Assembly (NCBI RefSeq): GCF_900099705.1
Contig: NZ_LT629695.1
Coordinates: 2,232,001 to 2,296,000 of the forward strand
From: Agrococcus jejuensis
GTDB lineage: Bacteria; Actinomycetota; Actinomycetes; Actinomycetales; Microbacteriaceae
Reading direction: 5' to 3'
Length of the DNA stretch: 64,000 bases
Shown: in pieces, positions 40,880 through 49,300 of the stretch
How the letters are laid out: each line of letters begins with the position of its first letter
Position numbering within the stretch: the stretch's first letter is position 1
Translations under genes and position numbers: made by a program
The notes under the pieces: model-generated
Seen by the model: only the letters and a program-made list of their open reading frames with translations
Databases searched by the model: none
Told to the model about the DNA's origin: nothing

Positions 40880-41455
40880 TCAGCGCAGGTCGAGCCGCAT
40901 GACGACGCGCGGGAACCCGTCGAGCCGTGACGTCGTGTCGGCGGCCTTCTCGAACCCCGCCGCCTCGAACAGCGCGCGCGTGCCGACGTACGCCATCGTC
41001 ATCTCGACCTTCTCGCCGGCGTTGTCGACGGGGTAGCCCTCGATCGCCGGCGCTCCGGCCTCGCGCGCGATGCGCACGGCACCGGCGAGCATCTCGTGGG
41101 CGATGCCCTCGCCGCGGTGCCCGGGTCGCACGCGGATGCACCACACGCTCCACGCGTCGAGGTCGTCGACGTGCGGGATGCGCCGGTTCGTCGCGAACGA
41201 CGTCGACGCGCGCGGCGCGAGCCCCGCCCATCCCACGACCTCGCCGTCGTCGTAGCCGAGCGCGCCGATGGGCTCGCCCGCGCGCAGCAGCGCGGACACC
41301 TTGCGGCCGCGCGCCGTGCGTGTGAGCGCCTGGTTCTCCTTCGGGGTCACGCGGTACGAGAGGCACCAGCAGACGTTGCCGTTCGGATCCTTCTTGGGCC
41401 CGACCATCGTCGCGACGTCCTGGTAGTCGGTCGCGGGCAGCACCTCGATCGCCAT
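40880..41455 (-). CDS. GNAT-family N-acetyltransferase
   Basis: 191 residues. The acetyl-CoA loop region is IRVRPGHRGEGIAHEMLAGA (R/Q-x-x-G-x-G/A), and the C-terminal part FEAAGFEKAAD is typical. An N-terminal motif PNGNVCWCLSYRVTPKENQ, with two cysteines, occurs in a GNAT subfamily of unknown substrate. It converges with psuK with 8 bp between. Confidence 0.88.
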   Translation of the reverse strand: MAIEVLPATDYQDVATMVGPKKDPNGNVCWCLSYRVTPKENQALTRTARGRKVSALLRAGEPIGALGYDDGEVVGWAGLAPRASTSFATNRRIPHVDDLDAWSVWCIRVRPGHRGEGIAHEMLAGAVRIAREAGAPAIEGYPVDNAGEKVEMTMAYVGTRALFEAAGFEKAADTTSRLDGFPRVVMRLDLR

Positions 41456-41528
41456 GCCGTCACGCTGCCACGCCCCACCGACGAGCGGCAGGGGCTGGAC
41501 GCCCTCCGCCGGAGCCGGGTTGCGTCGT

Positions 41529-41585
41529 GCAGGCGATTCGGGGGTGCCGAGGGACGATGCCCCTCCGCTCCCCCGAATCGCCTGC
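41529..41585. repeat. Palindrome, GCAGGCGAT family, copy 2
   Basis: GCAGGCGATTCGGGGG (41529-41544) and its perfect complement (41570-41585) surround a GC-rich loop with an inner GGG/CCC pairing. The outer arm is shared with 3805-3861, while the inner part differs. Here it is between two genes of the same strand, so it ends the membrane-protein gene's neighbour region and may be a dispersed repeat rather than a plain terminator. Confidence 0.75.
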
Positions 41586-41608
41586 GATGCACAGATCCAG
41601 CCGCGGCG

Positions 41609-42301
41609 TCAGGCGAGCGCCACGAACGACGCGACCGCCGACGACAGCAACCCCACGATCGTCGTGAACCACTGGATGGCCGCGAGCCGCGCGTCGCGGT
41701 GGTCGAGGGCCTGCGGATGCGCGCCGCGCAGCCGACGCGCGTTCGCGAGATGCGTGCGCACGGGCGGGCGCACGCGACCGGCGAGGGTGCCGAGCACCGA
41801 CACGAGGTCGACGCCGCGGTAGCGGGCGCCGTCGAGCAGCGCGAGCTGGCCGCCGTCGGCGGCGATGAGCGCGAGGTCGACGCGGCGCTCGGCGGCGTGG
41901 TCGCGCCACGCGACGGGCAGCACCTCGTGCACGTCGGCGACGTCGAACGCGGGCCATCCGGCCACGCGCACGCCGCCGTCGGCGACCGTCACGTCGCCCC
42001 GAGCGGCGCGCACGGCGGCGAGCGCCACGACGATGACGAGGCCGATCGCGGCGGGCGCGATCGTCCAGATCGACACGAGCGCCGCCTCCACGTGCACGCC
42101 CGCGAGGTCGAGCACGATCGGCATGCCCACGAGCACCGTCGGCAGCGCCGATCGCAGCAGCACGGGCCAGCGCACGGCACGCGCCGACGCCGCGTGCGTC
42201 GCGTCGTGCCGCGACCGACCCACCTCGGGCAGCACGTCGGCCAGCCGCAGCCGTCGTCCCGTGCGCCCGGCCTCGGGCGTCGACGTGCCGGTCGCAGCCA
42301 T
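41609..42301 (-). CDS. Membrane protein, unknown function
   Basis: 230 residues from ATG 42301. Two adjacent hydrophobic stretches (VLLRSALPTVLVGMPIVLDL; IAPAAIGLVIVVALAAVRAA) are followed by a soluble part GDVTVADGGVRVAGWPAFDV that looks like a PH-like or bPH domain, and a last hydrophobic segment (FTTIVGLLSSAVASFVALA). I do not recognise a named family. It is divergent from the hydrolase gene with about 60 bp between. Confidence 0.7.
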   Translation of the reverse strand: MAATGTSTPEAGRTGRRLRLADVLPEVGRSRHDATHAASARAVRWPVLLRSALPTVLVGMPIVLDLAGVHVEAALVSIWTIAPAAIGLVIVVALAAVRAARGDVTVADGGVRVAGWPAFDVADVHEVLPVAWRDHAAERRVDLALIAADGGQLALLDGARYRGVDLVSVLGTLAGRVRPPVRTHLANARRLRGAHPQALDHRDARLAAIQWFTTIVGLLSSAVASFVALA

Positions 42302-42364
42302 GCCGCCACGGTACTGCGCGCACCCGCCGTCGGGGAGGGGTGCGCACGGGGCCAGGATGGATGC

Positions 42365-43153
42365 ATGCCCACCGAGCCCCGCCCCGCACCCGGCGTCGTC
42401 GTGGCCGACGACGGCACCCGCCTCGCGGTCCACGAGCTCGGCGACCCCGCCGGCTCGCCCGTGCTCATGGTGCACGGCTTCTCGTCGAGCACGCAGCGCA
42501 ACTGGCTCGACGCCGGCTGGGATCGTCCGCTCGCCGAGGCGGGGCTGCGCGGCGTCGCGCTCGACCTGCGCGGCCACGGCAGCAGCGACCGGCCGGGCGC
42601 CGGCCACTACGACGTGTCGCGATTCCTGGGCGACGTGGATGCCGTGCTCGCCGCGACGGGGCTCGCGGGCGAGCAGCCCGGCTACCTCGGCTACTCGATG
42701 GGCTCGCGGCTCGGCTGGCGCTACGCGGCCGTGCATCCGGAGGCGTTCTCGGCGCTCGCGCTCGGCGGCCTGCCCGCAGGCGACCCGTTCCGCGGCCTCG
42801 ACGGCGACCTGGCCAGGCGTGCGCTGGCCGGCGAGGCCGAGCCGACCGGTGCCGCGGCGTTCGTGGTGCGGCTCGCGACGGCGCTGCCCGAGAACGACCC
42901 GACGGCGCTCGTGGCGCTCGCGACCGAGGTCGCGCGCACGCCCTTCGCGCCCGCGGCGCACGCCCCCGACGTGCCGACGCTGCTCATGACGGGCGACCGA
43001 GACGACCACGCGCCCGACACCGCCTCCCTCGTCGAGGCGCTCGCCGACGGCCGCTTCGCGCCCATCCCGGGCCGCAACCATCTCAACGCCATCACGTCCC
43101 GCCACTTCAAGGAGCAGGCGCTCGCGTTCCTCGCCGCCCACGCGAGGCCTTGA
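42365..43153 (+). CDS. Alpha/beta hydrolase
   Basis: 262 residues from ATG 42365. The oxyanion region is VLMVHGFSSS, the nucleophile elbow is GYSMGSR (serine in G-x-S-x-G), the acid is in LMTGDRDDHAPD and the histidine is in GRNHLNAI. It is a soluble hydrolase of the epoxide hydrolase/esterase/lipase-like type; the substrate is unknown. It is followed 25 bp later by the fused duplicated-domain protein. Confidence 0.9.
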   Translation: MPTEPRPAPGVVVADDGTRLAVHELGDPAGSPVLMVHGFSSSTQRNWLDAGWDRPLAEAGLRGVALDLRGHGSSDRPGAGHYDVSRFLGDVDAVLAATGLAGEQPGYLGYSMGSRLGWRYAAVHPEAFSALALGGLPAGDPFRGLDGDLARRALAGEAEPTGAAAFVVRLATALPENDPTALVALATEVARTPFAPAAHAPDVPTLLMTGDRDDHAPDTASLVEALADGRFAPIPGRNHLNAITSRHFKEQALAFLAAHARP

Positions 43154-43178
43154 GTCATGCTCGGTTCCGTGCCAGCGT

Positions 43179-43841
43179 GTGCAGGTGCACATCCCTCCCG
43201 GCGCCATCGCGCGCGAGTGGTCGGCGCTCGTCGAGACGGCGCGCGTCGACGAGTACCTCGCGCACATGCGCACGACGTCGTACGACGACTACGTGACGCT
43301 CGACGGCAACCTGCGCACGAGCATCCATGCGCGGGATCTGGGCGACGGGCGCACGGAGGTGCGGGTGCTGTCGGTGTGGCGCGATCTGGCGGCGATCCGA
43401 GCCATGTCGGGCGACGACCTGACGCGGCCGCTGTCCTACCCCGACGACGACGAGTACCTGCTCGCACAGCCGCAGCGCGTGCGGCTGTGGACGGTGCGGC
43501 ACCACGAACGAGGAGATGGCGGCATGCAGACACCCGTGGGCGCCGTCGTGCGCGAGGCGATCGCGCTCGTCGAGACGGTGCGCGTCGACGAGTTCATCGT
43601 GCACATGCGCGCGACGAAGCACGACGACTACAGCGGCTCGCCCGGCATCATCCGCTCGGGCATCACGACGCGCGACCTGGGTGACGGTCGCAGCGAGATC
43701 CGCGTGACGTCGATCTGGGAGGACGTCGAGTCGATCCACCATCTCGTCGGCGACGACATCTCGATCGCGCTCGCCTATCCCGACGACACCGACTACCTGC
43801 TCGAGATGCCGCGGCGCGTGCTGCACTGGGTGGTGCGCTGA
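43179..43841 (+). CDS. Fused tandem-duplicated small domain protein (SnoaL/ABM-like in size)
   Basis: 220 residues from GTG 43179 made of two copies of a ~100-residue domain (about 8-107 and 121-220). Each has ALVETxRVDE, an HMRxTxxDDY stretch, RDLGDGRxExRV, a xGDD turn, a YPDDxxYLL stretch and a final WxVR; roughly half the positions are identical by eye. The linker contains GAGGAGA followed by ATG at 43524, exactly where a separate second gene would start, so this may be two genes joined by loss of a stop. The fold resembles stress-responsive dimeric domains but I do not recognise a family. Confidence 0.7.
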   Translation: MQVHIPPGAIAREWSALVETARVDEYLAHMRTTSYDDYVTLDGNLRTSIHARDLGDGRTEVRVLSVWRDLAAIRAMSGDDLTRPLSYPDDDEYLLAQPQRVRLWTVRHHERGDGGMQTPVGAVVREAIALVETVRVDEFIVHMRATKHDDYSGSPGIIRSGITTRDLGDGRSEIRVTSIWEDVESIHHLVGDDISIALAYPDDTDYLLEMPRRVLHWVVR

Positions 43842-43885
43842 GCACGGCTGGCCAGATGTTCCACTAGCGGGAATATCGCATCCTC

Positions 43886-43896
43886 GGTACCGTACC
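43886..43896. promoter_or_regulatory. Palindrome overlapping the PadR ribosome-binding region
   Basis: GGTACCGTACC is a perfect palindrome ending three bases before the ATG at 43900. It could be an autoregulatory PadR site that would also occlude translation initiation or the promoter. Confidence 0.4.
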
Positions 43897-43899
43897 TGC

Positions 43900-44247
43900 A
43901 TGGCGCAGCGCATGACCGAGTCCACCTTCTGGATCCTCGCCTCTCTCGCGGAAGGCCGCAGGCACGGCTACGCGATCCTGCGCGACGTCGAGCGGATGAG
44001 CGACGGTGCCGTCGCGCTGCGGGTCACGACCCTCTACGCCGCGCTCGAGCGCATCGTGCGCGAGGGCCTCGCGGCCCCGGACGGCGAGGAGGTCGTCGAC
44101 GGTCGCGCCCGCCGCTACTACGTGCTCGCGGACGCCGGCATCGACGCGCTCGAGCTCGAGGCCGCGGCCCTCGAGGCGCGCGCGAAGGCGGCGCGCGGTC
44201 GTCTCGCCTCGCGGGAGACGCGCACGGCACGAGAGTCTCACGCATGA
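43900..44247 (+). CDS. PadR-family transcriptional regulator
   Basis: 115 residues. The winged helix is FWILASLAEGRRHGYAILRDV with VTTLYAALERIVREGL and the wing VDGRARRYYVLADAG. It is the compact PadR-s2 type. The stop overlaps the ATG of a large membrane-protein gene (ATGA), so it controls and is expressed with that gene. The inducer is unknown. Confidence 0.9.
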   Translation: MAQRMTESTFWILASLAEGRRHGYAILRDVERMSDGAVALRVTTLYAALERIVREGLAAPDGEEVVDGRARRYYVLADAGIDALELEAAALEARAKAARGRLASRETRTARESHA

Positions 44248-45587
44248 CGCTGCTCGAGGAGCGGATGCGTGCGCTGCTGCGCTGGTACCCGCGGTCGTGG
44301 CGCGAGCAGCACGGCGAGGTGATGCTCGCGACCCTGCTCGACGACGCCGAGGCGCGCGGGCTCGACGAGCCGGCGCGCGCGGACGCGTGGTCGATCCGCG
44401 TGCACGGCGTCGCGGCGCACGCGTCGCCGACGGTGGCGGCGGTCCTCGCCGCCGCGACGCTCGCGGTGGTGCTCGTGGCCCTCGGTCTCGCGCGGATCGA
44501 CCCCTTCGCGGGCCCGAGCATCCCGATCCCGCCGGGATCGCAGGCGTTCGTGCCGATCCCGATCGTCGACCTGGCGACGCCGGTGCTCCTGCTCGCCGTC
44601 GCGCTCCCGCTGGTGGCGTGGAGCCTGCTCGCGCTCGTCGGAGCCCGCCGCGCCGTCGCTGCCTCCCCACTGCTGCTCGCGGCGGCCGGGCCCGCGATCG
44701 TGGGCGTCGTCCTCGCGGTCGCGAGCATCGTGGCGACGCTCTACCCGACCGTCACCGAGCACGGCGACGGGTCGACCTCCGTGTCGGGCCTGGCGCCGTC
44801 GTGGGTGACGGTGCCGGCATGCCTGCTCGTGGCCGCGTGCGCGGTGCCGCTGCTGGGCGACCTGCTGCCCGTCGGCATCGCCGCCTGGCTGCGCTGGCCG
44901 CTCGCGTTCGTCGGCGCCTGCATCGCCGGCGCCGTGACCGTCGGCCTCGCCCCGTCGACGCTGCTCGCGCTCGTCGCCATGGCGCTGCTGCTCGTCGCGT
45001 TCGCCGCGATGCGCGCGGACCGCGTCGATGCCGAGCCGTGCGCGTCGTGGTCGCCGCAGCTCGTCGGCACCCTCGGCGGCGTCGCGCTGTGCATCGGCGT
45101 GCCGACGACGGTCTTCAGCATCGTCGCCAACCTCGGCATGGTGCCGGTCGACGGCGGCGCGATGCGGCTCGTGACGGCGCTCGCGACCGCGGGGTCCATC
45201 GCGATCGTCGTCGCAGGCGCCCACATGGTGCGCTCCGTCGTCGGCGCGTGGGCGTGGGCGCCTGCCGCAGCGCTGCTCGTCGCCGTCCTCGGGGCCTGCT
45301 CCGCCATCGTGCTCGGCGAGGCCCGGCTCGCGTACGCCGCCGTCATCGCGGCATCTGCCGCGTGCGCAGGCGCAGCGCTCGCCGGCACGGCGCTGCTCGT
45401 GCTGCCGCGCGCGTCGTGGCGCCTGCCTGCGGCGCTCGCGACGGGCATCGTCGCCGCGCTGCTGCTGTCGCAGGCGTTCGCGTGGCTCGTGCCGGTGACG
45501 TGGATCGCGGGCGTGCCGCTCGTGGTCGCCGCGCTCGTGCGCGCACGCCGTGACGCGCGTGCGATCCCCGAGCCCGCCTACGGCTGA
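44244..45587 (+). CDS. Polytopic membrane protein coupled to PadR
   Basis: 447 residues with about ten hydrophobic segments after a soluble start. The first 50 residues (MRALLRWYPRSWREQHGEVMLATLLDDAEA) look like the permease-prefix domain found in actinobacterial PadR-linked membrane proteins (RWYPRSWREQHGEVML). The remainder has no transporter motif that I recognise. The last 10 bp overlap the convergent nei gene. Probably a PadR-controlled envelope or transport protein. Confidence 0.8.
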   Translation: MTLLEERMRALLRWYPRSWREQHGEVMLATLLDDAEARGLDEPARADAWSIRVHGVAAHASPTVAAVLAAATLAVVLVALGLARIDPFAGPSIPIPPGSQAFVPIPIVDLATPVLLLAVALPLVAWSLLALVGARRAVAASPLLLAAAGPAIVGVVLAVASIVATLYPTVTEHGDGSTSVSGLAPSWVTVPACLLVAACAVPLLGDLLPVGIAAWLRWPLAFVGACIAGAVTVGLAPSTLLALVAMALLLVAFAAMRADRVDAEPCASWSPQLVGTLGGVALCIGVPTTVFSIVANLGMVPVDGGAMRLVTALATAGSIAIVVAGAHMVRSVVGAWAWAPAAALLVAVLGACSAIVLGEARLAYAAVIAASAACAGAALAGTALLVLPRASWRLPAALATGIVAALLLSQAFAWLVPVTWIAGVPLVVAALVRARRDARAIPEPAYG

Positions 45588-46366
45588 CAGACGGGGCAGC
45601 GGTACGCGACGCGCTCCATCGTCGGCGGGCCGAGGTGACCGCGCTCGATCGTCGTGCCGCAGCGGCGGCACGCCTCGTGCTCGCGGCCGTAGACCCAGTA
45701 CCGGTCGCGGCGCAGCGAGCCCGTGAAGGTGCGCTCGACGCGGGCGCGGTTCGCGCCGATGATGCGCCGGGCGAGCGCGACCATGCCCGGCAGGTCGTCG
45801 ACCTCGCCGACCGGGCGCCACGGCGAGACGCCGCGCAGGAAGCACAGCTCGGCGCGGTAGATCGTGCCGAGCCCGGCGAGGTTGCGCTGGTCGAGCAGCG
45901 CGACGCCGATCTCGCGCTCCGGATCGCTCGCGAGGTTGGCGGCCGCGACCTGCGCATCCCAGTCCCGGCCGAGCAGGTCGGGGCCGAGGTGGCCGACGAC
46001 CGTGTCCTCGTCGGCGGTGCGCACGAGGTCGACGACGCCCAGCAGGTAGCCGACCGTCTGCCACTCGGCCGTGTCGAGCACCGCCCGCACCGTGTACGCC
46101 GGGCGCTGCCAGCGCGACCCGGCGCGGTAGCGATGCCACGAGCCGTCCATCTTCAGGTGGGTGTGCAGCGTCCAGGCGTCGCCGCCGGGCTCGTCGATGC
46201 GGTGCAGGATGTGCTTGCCTCGCGCCACGACCTCGCGCACGGTCGAGCCGGCGAGGTCGGCCGTCGCGTGCTGCGGCACGCGCAGGTCGAACGTCGTGAG
46301 CGTCTGGCCCGCGAGCACCTCGTGCAGCGAGCGCGCCGTGCGCCAGACCGTGTCGCCCTCGGGCAT
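45578..46366 (-). CDS. nei: Fpg/Nei-family DNA glycosylase (Nei2-like)
   Basis: 262 residues. The catalytic P2-E3 is in MPEGDTVWRTARSLHE, a lysine follows in KMDGSWHRYR, and the C-terminal zinc finger shows CRRCGTTIERG and RCPVCQP. It removes oxidised bases and nicks DNA by beta-delta elimination. It lies 25 bp after the lhr gene on the same strand, as in the lhr-nei pair of mycobacteria, so the two are likely one repair operon. Its end overlaps the convergent membrane-protein gene by 10 bp. Confidence 0.93.
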   Translation of the reverse strand: MPEGDTVWRTARSLHEVLAGQTLTTFDLRVPQHATADLAGSTVREVVARGKHILHRIDEPGGDAWTLHTHLKMDGSWHRYRAGSRWQRPAYTVRAVLDTAEWQTVGYLLGVVDLVRTADEDTVVGHLGPDLLGRDWDAQVAAANLASDPEREIGVALLDQRNLAGLGTIYRAELCFLRGVSPWRPVGEVDDLPGMVALARRIIGANRARVERTFTGSLRRDRYWVYGREHEACRRCGTTIERGHLGPPTMERVAYRCPVCQP

Positions 46367-46391
46367 CAGGCGCTCCGCATCCGCGAGCCGC

Positions 46392-49300
46392 TCATCCGAG
46401 CCGCAGCCCCTTGGGCGTGAGCGCGAAGCCCGCCTCGCGCAGCACGGGGTCGAGCGCCGAGCCCAGCACCGAGTCGCCGTCGACCCTGTGCACGGCGAGG
46501 CGGCCGAGCGCGGGGGCGACCGAGGCGAGGGATGCGGCTGCCGCGGCCAGGCGCGCGGGCTCGTCGTCGAACGTCAGCAGCGTGCGCCCGCCGCGCTCGA
46601 CGAACAGCGTGAGCGCGCCGTCGACGATCGTCACGAGCGCGCCCGCCTTGCGACCCGGCCGGTGCCCTTCGTCGCGCTGCGGCCACGGCAGGGCGGCGCC
46701 GTAGGGATTCGCAGGGTCGGTCGCGGCGAGCGTGCGGGCGACGAGCGGCGGCGCCTGGTCGGGGTCCATGCCGAACGCGCGCAGCCGGTCGACGGTCGCG
46801 GGCGTCGCGAACTGCGCGGCGCCGAGGCCGAGCACGAAGTAGCCGCGGCGCGTCTGCCCCGCCTCCTCGAGCTGCGTCAGCACGCGGTACGCCGCCGCGA
46901 AGCCGCCGACCACCTGCTCCGACTGCACGGCGCCGCGCGTGACGATGCCGTGGCGCTCGAGCAGCTGCTCGGCGTTCGCGAGCCGCCGCACCGTCGCATC
47001 CGTCTCGGGCTCGGGCGTGAGCGTCCACCGACCGCCGACCTCGGGGGCCGCGGCCTGCGACGTGCCTCGCGGCCGCATGCGACCCCGGTAGGCGCGCGTG
47101 CGCACGGGCTGGCGCACGCGCCGCGACGCCGAGCCGGTGCGGATGCGCAGGGCACCGAGGGTGTCGTTCGTCACGTGGCCGCTCCACACGAGCTGCCACA
47201 GCGTCGCCGTGAGCTCGGCGTCGGGCACGTCGAGCGACTGCTGCAGCTGCCGGAAGAACCAGCCGCCGCCGTTCGCCAGCGCATCCAGGACGGCCTGCCC
47301 GGCGACGTCGGGCGCCTCGGACGGCGCGTCGATCGTGAGGTGCGCCGTGTCGGCGAGGTGCAGCCGCACCCAGCCGTCGCTGCCCGCGATCGTGCCGTCG
47401 CCGCTCCACAGCACCTCGCCGGTGCTCGTGAGCTCGTCGAGCATCGCCGGCTGGTAGTCGCGCACGCGGCTCGGCAGCACGAGCGACTCCCATGCGCTCG
47501 CAGGTACCGCGACGCCCGCGAGCTGCTCGACGACCTGCAGCACGCCGTCGACGCCGCGCAGCGACCGGTCTGCGTGCTGCCACACAGGCAGGAAGCGCGC
47601 GAGCTGCTCGGGCTCGACGGGCTCGACCTCCTTGCGCAGCGCCGCGAGCGACCGCGACCGCAGCCGCGTCAGCACCTCGGCGTCGCACCAGTCGGTGCCC
47701 GTCGACCCCGGCCGGAACTCGCCCTCGAGCACGCGCCGATCGCCCGCGAGGCGGCGCAGCGCGTCGTGCACGACGGCGACGCCGAGGCCGAGGGATGCTG
47801 CCGCGTCGCCCGGCTGGAACGGCCCGTGCGTGCGCGCGTACCTGCTCACGAGGTCGCCGACCGCATCGGGCACGGGCGCGAGGTACGCCTCGGGCAGGCC
47901 GACGGGCAGCGGCACGCCGAGCGCGTCGCGCAGGCGCGCGGCATCCTCGACGACCGCCCAGCGCTCGGCGCCGGCGATCTGCAGCCGCATGACCCGCTGC
48001 TCGCGGCGCAGCCCGTCGAGCGCGGCGTCGAGGTCGACGTCGGCGATCGACGCGGGCTCGAGGCGCTCGCGCAGGGCCGCCGTGTCCATGGGGCCGAGCA
48101 GGCGCAGCAGGTCGACGGCGCCCTCGACGCCCTTGAGGCGTCGCTCGGGATGCGTGCGCTGCAGCTGCGCCTCGGTCGTCGCGATGACGTCGGGGTCGAG
48201 CAGCTCGCGCAGCTCGGCCCTGCCGAGCAGCTCGGCGAGCATCGTCGTGTCGAGCGAGAGCGCGGCGGCACGGCGCTCGGCGAGCGGGGCGTCGCCCTCG
48301 TAGAGGAACGACGCGACGTAGCCGAACAGCAGCGACCGTGCGAAGGGCGACGCGTCGGCCGTCTCGACCTCGAGCAGGCGGATGCGGCGGCTCGCGATCG
48401 ACTCGGCCACCTCGCGCAGCGCCGGCACGTCGTAGACGTCCTGCAGCACCTCGCGCACGGTCTCGAGCACGATGGGGAACGCCGGGTAGCGGCGCGCGAC
48501 CTCGAGCAGCTGCGCACCGCGCTGGCGCTGCTGCCACAGCGGCGACCGGCGACCGGGGTTGCGGCGAGGCAGCAGCAGCGCGCGGGCCGCGCACTCGCGG
48601 AAGCGCGACGCGAAGAGGGCCGAGTCGCCGACGCGCTCGGTGATGATCTGCTCGAGCTCGTCGGGGTCGAACACGAAGAGCTCTGGCCCCGGCGGGTCGG
48701 CGTCGGTATCGGGCAGGCGCACGACGATGCCGTCGTCGGAGGCCATCGCGCCGCCGTCGAAGCCGTGCCGCTCGCGGATGCGGGCGGTGATCGCGAGGGC
48801 CCACGGCTGGTGCACGCGGTTGCCGTACGGCGAGTGCAGCACGACGCGCCAGTCGCCCAGCTCGTCGCGGAACCGCTCGACCACGAGGGTGCGGTCGGAG
48901 GGCAGCTGCCCCGTCGCCGCACGCTGCTCGGCGAGGAACGCCAGCAGGTTCTGCGCGGCGCGCGGGTCGAGCCCCGCATCCGCGAGCCGCGTCTGCGCCG
49001 CCTCGGGGGTCCACTGCCCGGCCTCGCGCAGGAATGCGCCGATCGCGGCGCCGAGCTCGGCGGATCGACCCATGGCGTCGCCCGTCCAGAACGGCACGCG
49101 GCCCGGTTCGCCGAACGCGGGCGTCACGACGACGCGGTCGTGCGTGATGTCCTGGATGCGCCAGCTCGTCGCGCCGAGCGCGAAGACGTCGCCGACGCGC
49201 GACTCGTAGACCATCTCCTCGTCGAGCTCGCCCACGCGGCCGCCGCGCTCGGCGCCGGCAAGGAAGACGCCGAACATGCCGCGGTCGGGGATCGTGCCGC

